5,569 nucleotides of DNA, from contig JADFXO010000269.1 in NCBI GenBank assembly GCA_015233485.1, positions 1 to 5,569 on the forward strand. The letters run 5' to 3'. This DNA is from Nitrospirota bacterium (GTDB lineage Bacteria > Nitrospirota > Thermodesulfovibrionia > Thermodesulfovibrionales > Magnetobacteriaceae). Of the stretch, positions 1 to 5,569 are shown one piece after another; the stretch's first letter is position 1; each line of letters starts with the position of its first letter. A model generated the notes under the pieces. The model saw only the letters and a list, made by a program, of their open reading frames with translations. It ran no database searches and was not told the origin of the DNA. The position numbers were made by a program, and so were the translations under genes.

Positions 1-16
1 AGGTGGATTAAGGGTT

Positions 17-703
17 ATGGGGAAAAATTCTTTTTTCTTTTCGAATGAACGATATCAGATAGAGGATGATTTTTATCGCGGCTTATGGCAGGTGCATAGA
101 AAAACAGTAGTATTGAATATGATAGGGTCTGGGAAGACAGTCTTGGACGCCGGGTGCTATGATGGCAGCTATCTGATTGATATAAAAAAACAAAACAATG
201 ACGTATATGGTATTGATGCGTCAATAAATGCCGTAGAAAAGGCGAGGGGTATGGGCCTGAAGGTAAAGCAAGGGTCATTAGAAGAGAGGTGGGATTATGA
301 AGATAATACGTTTGACGTAGTGTATTCCGGCGAGGTCATTGAACATATTATAGATACTGATTTCTATATCAATGAGATATTCAGGGTATTAAAGGCAGGT
401 GGCTATTTCGTTGTAACAACACCGAATCTGGCATGTCTGTCAAAAAGATTCTTATTATTAATAGGCAGGAACCCATATCAGGAGGCCTCCTTTTCTTTTC
501 CAGCCGGGGCTGTAGGTCATATGCGTGAATATACCTTTGATTTATTGAGAGACTATATGTTAACAAAAGGATTTAGTGTGATAGAATCTAAAAGTGATAT
601 TGTTAGTATTCCATATTGTCCGGCGGTCATACAGCGTTTCCTAGGTATAACGTTGCCGATGCTGGGAAGATCAATTATTGTTAAATTTCAATTAAAGAAA
701 TGA
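17..703 (+). CDS. Class I SAM-dependent methyltransferase (Methyltransf_11-like), polysaccharide locus
   Basis: A 228-residue protein with a Rossmann-type SAM-binding fold. Seen in the sequence: motif I VLDAGCYDGSY at about residues 42-52, the acidic end of strand 2 in VYGIDAS (63-69, Asp67 likely contacting the SAM ribose), EVIEHIID at 106-113, and the post-motif III strand RVLKAGGYFVVTTPN (123-137). A later stretch, GHMREYTFDLLRDYMLTKGF, matches the 'H-x-REF/YT...L...GF' segment common to small methyltransferases in glycan loci. The acceptor cannot be read from sequence; a sugar hydroxyl of a surface glycan is inferred from the neighbours. Length is usual for the family. The ATG at 17 has AAGGG very close upstream and AGGTGG at 1-6. 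The frame stays open to the left edge of the window, so a start further upstream is not excluded, though the N-terminus looks complete. A possible stop of an upstream gene (TAA at 9-11, another frame) suggests close packing. It is followed by a 91-base gap. Confidence 0.88.
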   Translation: MGKNSFFFSNERYQIEDDFYRGLWQVHRKTVVLNMIGSGKTVLDAGCYDGSYLIDIKKQNNDVYGIDASINAVEKARGMGLKVKQGSLEERWDYEDNTFDVVYSGEVIEHIIDTDFYINEIFRVLKAGGYFVVTTPNLACLSKRFLLLIGRNPYQEASFSFPAGAVGHMREYTFDLLRDYMLTKGFSVIESKSDIVSIPYCPAVIQRFLGITLPMLGRSIIVKFQLKK

Positions 704-782
704 ATATTTTTCAGAAAAAGGATTCTTCCCTATCTGGTCCGCAGGATAATCGCTGATAGAACAATTGTAAAATTGAATATAT

Positions 783-788
783 AGGAGA
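783..788 (+). promoter_or_regulatory. Ribosome binding site deciding the TTG start of the GT2 gene
   Basis: AGGAGA lies six bases before TTG at 795. The same frame has a TGA at 774-776 and no ATG or GTG between it and 795. The next in-frame ATG is codon 77, which would remove the glycosyltransferase nucleotide-binding strand. The site therefore supports TTG at 795 as the true start. Confidence 0.7.
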
Positions 789-794
789 ACAAGA

Positions 795-1751
795 TTGGAG
801 AGGATATCTGTCGTAATCACAACACATAACAGGTATAGCGATTTAATTAGTTGTCTGAATTCTGTTGTTAGTTCAAGTTACCGTCCACTTGAGGTGATAA
901 TAGTAGATGATTGTTCTATCGATGAAACCCGGCATTTGGACGAGACCAGCCTGAACGCGATTCTTCAGGGCGATTTAACGTCAGTGAAGATCATAGTTAT
1001 TCACAATAAAGAAAATTGGAAAATGATACATTCAAGAAATATTGGGGCAAAGACTGCCAGCGCAAACTACATTGTATTTATAGACGACGATAATATAGTT
1101 GATGTCAACATGATAAAGGAGCTTTATCTCTGTGCTGTCAACAATCCCCGCTATGGTGTGATCGGGCCAAAATCATATTACCATGCTACTGATAATATTA
1201 TTTGGTGGTATGTACAAAAAATCAACTTATTCACAGGTAGGACAACGTATGTCTATAACGGCAATAAGGATAAAGGGGAACGTCTATATGATGTTATATC
1301 GGAAACAGACGGAGTACCCAATCTCTTTATGATTCCTAAAAGAGTGTTTGAAAAGTGTGGGTACTTCGATGAAAGTCTGATTCAAACATTTACTGAGCCG
1401 GATTTTAGTTTCAACGCCAGAAGGTATGGGTTCAGCTCGGTAGTGTGTCCCTCGGCAATAACATACCACAATTGCGGCGGTCCGTCAAACGGACCAGACA
1501 GAGTTATGGGAAATATACAGGCTAAGGCTTATTGTCTGATCAGAAACAGATTTGTCATTGTAAAACGGTACGCCGCCCCATATAAAAGACCTATATTTAT
1601 TTTTATGTTCTCTTGGGTATGGTTAATGCTTTATATCACTTCAGCCGTTAAGATTAAACGTTATGACCGCATAAAATATTATTTGTTGGGTTATGTGGAC
1701 GGCTTATATTATTTTGTAAAAGATAAATTCAGGAAAGTTCATTTTAAATGA
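795..1751 (+). CDS. Family 2 glycosyltransferase (GT-A fold) with C-terminal membrane segment
   Basis: A 318-residue inverting GT2-type enzyme, expected to transfer a sugar from a nucleotide-sugar donor to a growing glycan at the cytoplasmic face of the membrane. Visible motifs: the opening strand VVITTHNR (6-13), VDDCS (37-41) binding the nucleotide, the metal-binding DXD in FIDDDN (Asp97-Asp99), and EPDFSF (201-206), in the place of the usual ED catalytic-base region. The 'HNKENW....RNIGAKTA' stretch (70-88) is typical of the family. A hydrophobic segment at about 267-285 (IFIFMFSWVWLMLYITSAV) followed by a Lys/Arg/Tyr-rich tail suggests membrane association, as in many rhamnosyl- and polysaccharide glycosyltransferases. 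The start codon is TTG, supported by AGGAGA six bases upstream. The asparagine synthetase gene begins 17 bases after the stop, so co-transcription is likely. Donor and linkage cannot be told from sequence. Confidence 0.9.
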   Translation: MERISVVITTHNRYSDLISCLNSVVSSSYRPLEVIIVDDCSIDETRHLDETSLNAILQGDLTSVKIIVIHNKENWKMIHSRNIGAKTASANYIVFIDDDNIVDVNMIKELYLCAVNNPRYGVIGPKSYYHATDNIIWWYVQKINLFTGRTTYVYNGNKDKGERLYDVISETDGVPNLFMIPKRVFEKCGYFDESLIQTFTEPDFSFNARRYGFSSVVCPSAITYHNCGGPSNGPDRVMGNIQAKAYCLIRNRFVIVKRYAAPYKRPIFIFMFSWVWLMLYITSAVKIKRYDRIKYYLLGYVDGLYYFVKDKFRKVHFK

Positions 1752-1768
1752 TCGGGCTGGCCTAAAAT

Positions 1769-3610
1769 ATGTGCGGCATATTGGGCATAGTATACCGGAA
1801 TTCAAAAGTTGATGCAGGGCAGTTCAGTCAGATGTTAGACACCTTACAGAGCAGAGGCCCCGACCAGAAAGGTGTCTTTTTCAGGGAAAATATTGCGCTT
1901 GGCCACAGAAGACTCTCTATCATAGATCTGTCTGAAAACGGCCGACAGCCACTGTTCAATGAGGACGGAACTATATGTATAGTGTTTAACGGGGAGATAT
2001 ATAACTATAAAGACGTCAAAGGCAGACTCAAACATGAGCATAAGTGGATCAGTAAAACCGATACAGAGGTGCTGGTGCACGGCTATGAGGAGATTAAACA
2101 AGATATTATTAGTGAGTTGGAGGGGATGTTTGCGCTTGCCGTTTATGATAGCAATACAAATACAATTACGATGGCACGAGATCATTTTGGCAAAAAACCA
2201 CTATATTATTATTTAGATAATGAGTGTTTCTGCTTTGCTTCCGAGCTGAAAGCCATAACAAAAAACGCTGCGGTAAAATCGTATCTTCAAGTAGACAGAT
2301 TATCAATGATAAAGTATTTATTTTATGGCTATATTCCTTCGCCGCACAGCGCATTTGATAAGATCAAAAAATTGGAGCCTGCAACAACCGTTCAGTTTGA
2401 TATTGCTAACTGGGAAATCGTAAATAAGAAACGCTACTGGAAATTGGAAGATATTCGTTTGGATTACTCGGCTAAAGAAGCAGAGATTCTCGAAGTGGCC
2501 GAGGATCTGATCATAAAGGCAGTTAAGAAAAGACTGATGTCCGATGTTCCGGTAGGCGTGTTTCTAAGCGGCGGCGTTGACAGCTCCTTAATTACTGTGT
2601 ATCTCTCTCTTTTAGGTCAGCACCTGGAAGTCTTTAATGTGCGTTATAAGGATTATCCTGAGGTTGACGAATCGGTATATGCTGAAAAGGTATCTAAGAT
2701 GTTTGACCTGAAGTATAATTTATGCGATTTTAATATTAATGCCATAAGAGAAAGTTATATAGATATACTCAATTATTTAGATGAACCAATAGCAGATATA
2801 GCAATTGTGCCTCTTTATTATTTGGCAAAATTTGCAAAAGACAGGATAAAGGTAGTATTGTCAGGTGACGGCGGCGACGAGATATTTGGAGGATACTCCA
2901 AGTACATCGTGCAAAGCTATATCGAGAAGCTGAGATTTTTAAGTTTTATGTCAGGGTTTCGCAGGGTTGTTTCGAAAAATAGTGCATACTATAAACTGTT
3001 TAGCTGCTTTGGCAGTAGTTTTGCAGAGAGACAATTTATATTTGGAAGCGGCAGCTTCTTAAATGACGAAGTTGGTAAGTTGTTAAAAGTAGACGATTAT
3101 ACTATGGATTCCGTATTTGAGGAGTCTATTGACTATGAGATGCTGTTTAAGCAAAGAGACATTATCAACAAATCGTTATATATGGACTGTAAGATTCAGC
3201 TGCCAGACTGGTATTTGGTTAAGGGAGACCGCACAACAATGGCCAATTCGATAGAAATGAGAAATCCATTCCTCGATAAGACCCTTGTGGAGTATGCCTT
3301 TAGTATACCGGGTAAGTGGAAGACTCGTCTCGGACACAGTAAATACATATTAAAAAAGCTAGCGGCTAAATATGTGGACAGAAAGATTATATATAGAAAA
3401 AAGTCCGGCTTTGGTTTTCCATTAAATAATTTATTAAAAACCACCCTGAAGGATTTATATAAAGAGTATTTATTCTTACCAGATGATCGTAATTTTAATG
3501 GAAAATACGTCAGACAACTTTATAATCAACATGTTAGTGGAGAAGTTAATAATGAATATAAATTATTAAGGATATTTAATTATAACTATTGGAGTGCACA
3601 TAATACGTGA
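1769..3610 (+). CDS. asnB: Glutamine-hydrolysing asparagine synthetase / AsnB-type amidotransferase
   Basis: A complete 613-residue protein of the family that makes asparagine from aspartate, ATP and glutamine. The N-terminal class II glutaminase domain (about 1-210) begins MCGILGI, with Cys2 the expected nucleophile after Met removal, then SRGPDQ (28-33), GHRRLSIIDLS (45-55), NGEIYN (74-79), TDTE (97-100) and ARDHFGKKPLYY (136-147). The synthetase domain has the PP-loop SGGVDSS (267-273), SGDGGDEIFGG (365-375), KGDRTTMANSIEMRNPFLD (485-503) and KKSGFGFPL (544-552). No key motif is missing. The need for Cys at position 2 fixes the start, although no clear Shine-Dalgarno site precedes it. Translation may depend on the glycosyltransferase ending 17 bases before. 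Such enzymes recur in O-antigen and exopolysaccharide loci, where amidation of a sugar acid or other glycan group is suspected. Sequence alone cannot separate this from ordinary asparagine synthesis. Confidence 0.93.
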   Translation: MCGILGIVYRNSKVDAGQFSQMLDTLQSRGPDQKGVFFRENIALGHRRLSIIDLSENGRQPLFNEDGTICIVFNGEIYNYKDVKGRLKHEHKWISKTDTEVLVHGYEEIKQDIISELEGMFALAVYDSNTNTITMARDHFGKKPLYYYLDNECFCFASELKAITKNAAVKSYLQVDRLSMIKYLFYGYIPSPHSAFDKIKKLEPATTVQFDIANWEIVNKKRYWKLEDIRLDYSAKEAEILEVAEDLIIKAVKKRLMSDVPVGVFLSGGVDSSLITVYLSLLGQHLEVFNVRYKDYPEVDESVYAEKVSKMFDLKYNLCDFNINAIRESYIDILNYLDEPIADIAIVPLYYLAKFAKDRIKVVLSGDGGDEIFGGYSKYIVQSYIEKLRFLSFMSGFRRVVSKNSAYYKLFSCFGSSFAERQFIFGSGSFLNDEVGKLLKVDDYTMDSVFEESIDYEMLFKQRDIINKSLYMDCKIQLPDWYLVKGDRTTMANSIEMRNPFLDKTLVEYAFSIPGKWKTRLGHSKYILKKLAAKYVDRKIIYRKKSGFGFPLNNLLKTTLKDLYKEYLFLPDDRNFNGKYVRQLYNQHVSGEVNNEYKLLRIFNYNYWSAHNT

Positions 3611-3798
3611 TCAGGCATCTTAAACATATTTTATTTTAAGTATTTAACAAGTAAATGCTATAGCCGATTGGAATTGGAGTAATAGTTTTTTTTGCTGATC
3701 AACTATTGAAACTTGTCGCACAATAAGCGGCCTTAAAGCAGCAGCTTAAATGGAATTGATGGGAGAGGCAGGTTGAAAATAAGATAAAAAGGGGGAGC

Positions 3799-3827
3799 TT
3801 GTTTTTTTTCAAGAAAGCCGTTATAAT
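3799..3827 (+). promoter_or_regulatory. Sigma-70-like promoter upstream of the tylF-like gene
   Basis: A perfect TATAAT at 3822-3827 is preceded, with a 17-base spacer, by TTGTTT at 3799-3804 (four of six matches to TTGACA). The spacer length is optimal. Transcription would start near 3833-3835, leaving about 185 bases of leader before the ATG at 4020. The location in the only long gap of the window supports a real promoter. No extended -10 TG is present, and activity has not been shown. Confidence 0.5.
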
Positions 3828-4004
3828 CCGACAGTGTGAATGTGAAGATGGGGAAAAATGCCTATTTAGCGATTTTAGGCGTTGAGAGCGGAAACATTGT
3901 GCAATCGGCTCAAGCAAAAAAATATAGCAATTGGCTGCTTTACTATTAGAAAGGCTAAATGCTACAATCTCTCCATGTGTGGCGTGAGGTGTAATCTCAT
4001 AAAC

Positions 4005-4017
4005 AGGAGGTAGCTTG
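4005..4017 (+). promoter_or_regulatory. Strong Shine-Dalgarno site overlapping an ops-like element
   Basis: AGGAGG (4005-4010) lies nine bases before the ATG at 4020 and is the best ribosome binding site in the window, so it fixes that start. The overlapping GGAGGTAGCTTG (4006-4017) matches 10 of 12 bases of the enterobacterial ops element GGCGGTAGCGTG, which recruits the NusG paralogue RfaH to polysaccharide operons. The ribosome binding role is well supported. The ops role is only a suggestion, because any AGGAGGTAG site partly resembles ops. Confidence 0.6.
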
Positions 4018-4019
4018 TA

Positions 4020-4505
4020 ATGAAAGTACAAGATCTGGAGTCTTTGAACGTTGTAATCAAAGAGAGACTCAAAGCAATCGTCGTAAACGCTTTTGATGCG
4101 GTTGGGTTACAGATAAGGAAATCTATCAAAAGTTTTCCGGTTGAATTGTCAAAGGAAGAAAGAAAATTTTTCTATTATGTTAGAGATAACAGACTTTCAA
4201 TGGCTTCAGATGAAAGATTGTTTTCGACGATGCTGGCATGTAAACACGTTGTGGAACTCGGCATTGACGGCGATTTCGTTGAATGCGGGGTCTGGCGCGG
4301 CGGAAATTCTATTTTGGCGGCGGCGATATTCAAATTGTATGGCTCTAAAAAGAAAGTTTACCTTTTCGACACATTCGAAGGGATGACCAAGCCAGCTGAA
4401 TTTGACAAGGAATTATCTACGGGTAAAGCCGCCATTGTTGAATTTAACAGAAGTCAGATTCTCCATTACATAGATTACTCCGGGCGCTTAGGGATTAAAT
4501 CATAA
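4020..4505 (+). CDS. TylF/macrocin O-methyltransferase family protein with internal deletion, probably inactive
   Basis: A 161-residue protein of the TylF family, SAM- and Mg-dependent O-methyltransferases acting on sugar hydroxyls (TylF, MycF, NovP). Family members are usually about 250 residues. Residues 1-128 align by eye with the normal N-terminal half: a helical lead-in, then GDFVECGVWRGGNS (84-97), the SAM-binding loop, and VYLFDTFEGM (113-122) at the end of the second strand. From about residue 135 the sequence reads like the family's C-terminal tail, ending HYIDYSGRLGIKS (149-161), which resembles the usual 'IDYTGR.GIK' ending. The section between, which normally carries the metal-binding 'D-x-D-x-YEST' and 'DDY' aspartates, is absent, and the reading frame is kept. 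I infer an in-frame deletion of roughly 90 codons near 4404-4430, leaving a protein unlikely to methylate anything. The start is fixed by AGGAGG nine bases upstream. The GT4 gene follows after 91 bases. Confidence 0.8.
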   Translation: MKVQDLESLNVVIKERLKAIVVNAFDAVGLQIRKSIKSFPVELSKEERKFFYYVRDNRLSMASDERLFSTMLACKHVVELGIDGDFVECGVWRGGNSILAAAIFKLYGSKKKVYLFDTFEGMTKPAEFDKELSTGKAAIVEFNRSQILHYIDYSGRLGIKS

Positions 4506-4596
4506 CTTGCCGGCAATGATGGCTGAAAATTAACACGAATCAAGACTGCATGTTGTGGAGAGAGGCTAATATTTTGAAGAATGCGGATGTAGTGAA

Positions 4597-5569
4597 ATGC
4601 ACATAGCACATATAACCGAGTTTTTTTATCCGGCCGTTGCCGGTATAGAAAGTGCGGTTTATGAGACGGCAAAAAGGCTCGTAGAAAGAGGCCATAGAGT
4701 AACAGTCTACACTTCAAAAAGTGTCTTCACCATGTTTAATAATCTTCCGGCGTATGAGGAGATTGACGGCATCAGGATTAAGAGATTCAGTCATCGTATT
4801 AACTATGTCGGTACATGGTTCCCACAAATAGAGCAGGATGAGGACATTTTACATTTCAGCAATTATAATATTAATCCTCATACGTTTCTCATAAAGAAAT
4901 ATTACAATGTCAAACCTGTAATCTTAACGTTTCACGGCGGGTTTTCACGATTTGAAGGAGATTACCCGCTTGCGGCAGATCTGGATCTCATAGCCAAATG
5001 GTGCTGGCAATATACCTTTGGTAAGCGATATTTAAGGAAAATTGATAAACTTATAGCGCTTAATGGGTGGGAACGTAATAATCTTATCAAAAAGGGGGCT
5101 TTGCCGGACAGAATAGATATCGTACCTAACGGAATAGACGAAGATGCATTTAAACAATACAGCCCCGTAGTCTTAGACAAACCATATATATTAAGTCTTA
5201 GCAGAATAAGCAGTATAAAAGATTTAGATCATGGAATAATGGTGCTATCCCGCTTAAAAGACGTTTATTATGTGATAGCGGGGAAAGAATCCGAAACAGG
5301 ATTGCTGAATCAACTAAAAAAGCTGGCCGCAGTTACTGGTGTTATAGACAGAGTCATATTTACCGGTGAAATTAAAGGTGAGGATAAATATCGATACTTA
5401 GCAGGCGCCGAAGTTGTGATAGTGCCATCACGATGGGAAATGCAAAGCCTGACAATATTGGAGTCGATGGCTCAGGGTAAAATTATAGTGGCTAGTAACG
5501 AATTTGGTAATCCATACACAATAGAAGATAAAACAACAGGTATATTATATGAGTATGGTGATTTGGATC
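4597..5569 (+). CDS. Family 4 glycosyltransferase (GT-B fold), partial at right edge
   Basis: The reading frame runs open to the end of the window: 324 codons plus one base. GT4 enzymes are usually about 350-420 residues, so perhaps 30-90 are missing. The N-terminal domain begins MHIAHITEFFYPAVAGIESA, with the loop that binds the donor phosphates, then AKRLVERGHRVTVYTS (25-40) and TFHGG with the conserved His113 (111-115). The C-terminal domain shows DRIDIVPNGID (171-181), ILSLSRISSIKD (198-209, basic Arg203 and Lys208 in place of the usual 'GR...KG'), VIFTGEI (253-259) and the retaining-enzyme EX7E motif in PSRWEMQSLTILESMAQGK (Glu281 and Glu289). The start is the first in-frame ATG after a TAA at 4567-4569. 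No good ribosome binding site precedes it, only a weak GGA at 4585. It probably adds a sugar to the same surface glycan as the upstream genes. The donor sugar is unknown. Confidence 0.9.
   Translation, partial: MHIAHITEFFYPAVAGIESAVYETAKRLVERGHRVTVYTSKSVFTMFNNLPAYEEIDGIRIKRFSHRINYVGTWFPQIEQDEDILHFSNYNINPHTFLIKKYYNVKPVILTFHGGFSRFEGDYPLAADLDLIAKWCWQYTFGKRYLRKIDKLIALNGWERNNLIKKGALPDRIDIVPNGIDEDAFKQYSPVVLDKPYILSLSRISSIKDLDHGIMVLSRLKDVYYVIAGKESETGLLNQLKKLAAVTGVIDRVIFTGEIKGEDKYRYLAGAEVVIVPSRWEMQSLTILESMAQGKIIVASNEFGNPYTIEDKTTGILYEYGDLD

Larger units (their letters stand above)
3611..4019 (+). other. 409-base intergenic region with promoter and long leader
   Basis: This is the longest gap between genes here; the others are 17 to 91 bases. 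It holds two T8 runs (3686-3693 and 3802-3809), a sigma-70-like promoter at 3799-3827, and a leader of about 190 bases ending in a strong ribosome binding site at 4005-4010. Weak inverted repeats occur: GCCTA/TAGGC around 3860-3880, TTGAG (3882-3886) with CTCAA (3909-3913), and CTTAAA/TTTAAG just after asnB. None has a GC-rich stem followed by a T run, so I do not call a terminator. No transposase remnant, RNA gene or known riboswitch was recognised. A 33-codon reading frame (3848-3949) lies in the leader and may be chance. The gap probably divides two transcription units. Confidence 0.6.

Noticed and set aside
15..278. 87-codon minus-strand frame over the first methyltransferase, and similar antisense frames across asnB, GT2 and GT4
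   Set aside because: These are antisense shadows of well-supported + strand genes with complete family motifs.
731..761. CTATC/GATAG inverted repeat in the gap before the GT2 gene
   Set aside because: A five-base AT-rich stem with a long loop and no T run; too weak to call.
3686..3693. T8 run after asnB as a possible terminator
   Set aside because: The sequence before it (3660-3685) forms no GC-rich stem; only a four-base CTAT/ATAG pairing with a large loop is possible.
3798..3814. CTTG-T8-CAAG inverted repeat as a hairpin or terminator
   Set aside because: The stem is only four base pairs, with the T run in the loop rather than after it; the stretch is better explained as the -35 region of the promoter.
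17..3859. The same 12 bases, ATGGGGAAAAAT, at 17-28 (start of the first methyltransferase) and 3848-3859 (small leader frame)
   Set aside because: Similarity ends immediately on both sides, so a duplicated gene start is not supported.
3699..4031. 110-codon open frame on the minus strand spanning the long gap
   Set aside because: It is rich in Ser, Cys, His and Phe with no recognisable motif, overlaps the promoter and the start of the tylF-like gene, has no evident ribosome binding site, and runs against every other gene. It looks like a chance frame.
4507..4516. Perfect 10-base palindrome TTGCCGGCAA just after the tylF-like stop
   Set aside because: Several palindromes of this length are expected by chance in a window this size, and it has no loop or T run, so it is not a terminator. 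No repeated operator pattern was found.

Overview
The window is a stretch of a bacterial surface-polysaccharide biosynthesis locus (O-antigen, capsule or exopolysaccharide type). All five recognisable genes lie on the + strand. Base composition is moderately AT-rich, roughly 40% GC by eye. Ile-ATA and AGA/AGG codons are frequent, and one gene has a strong Shine-Dalgarno site. This fits an anaerobic or environmental bacterium, but nothing here fixes the phylum and I do not name one.

Layout: (1) 17-703, a class I SAM-dependent methyltransferase. (2) 795-1751, a family 2 (GT-A) glycosyltransferase with a TTG start and a C-terminal membrane segment. (3) 1769-3610, a full-length glutamine-hydrolysing asparagine synthetase-type amidotransferase (AsnB), 17 bases behind the glycosyltransferase. 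(4) 3611-4019, a 409-base gap containing a good sigma-70-like promoter (TTGTTT, 17 bases, TATAAT) and a leader of about 190 bases that ends in a perfect AGGAGG site. (5) 4020-4505, a TylF/macrocin-type O-methyltransferase of only 161 residues. (6) 4597 to the window end, the first 324 codons of a family 4 (GT-B) glycosyltransferase, open at the right edge.

Together the genes suggest building and decorating a glycan: two glycosyltransferases add sugars, two methyltransferases would methylate sugar hydroxyls, and the AsnB-type enzyme may amidate a sugar acid or an attached group. The 409-base gap plus promoter splits the window into an upstream unit (methyltransferase, GT2, asnB) and a downstream unit (tylF-like, GT4).

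The most notable point is the TylF-like gene. It keeps the family's N-terminal SAM-binding part and what looks like the family's normal C-terminus, but the middle of the domain, where the metal-binding aspartates should lie, is missing in frame. It therefore looks like an internal deletion rather than a simple truncation. Its start region also carries an element resembling the RfaH-recruiting ops sequence. I found no RNA genes, CRISPR array, insertion sequence or convincing terminator, and no clear sign of a wholly new system.
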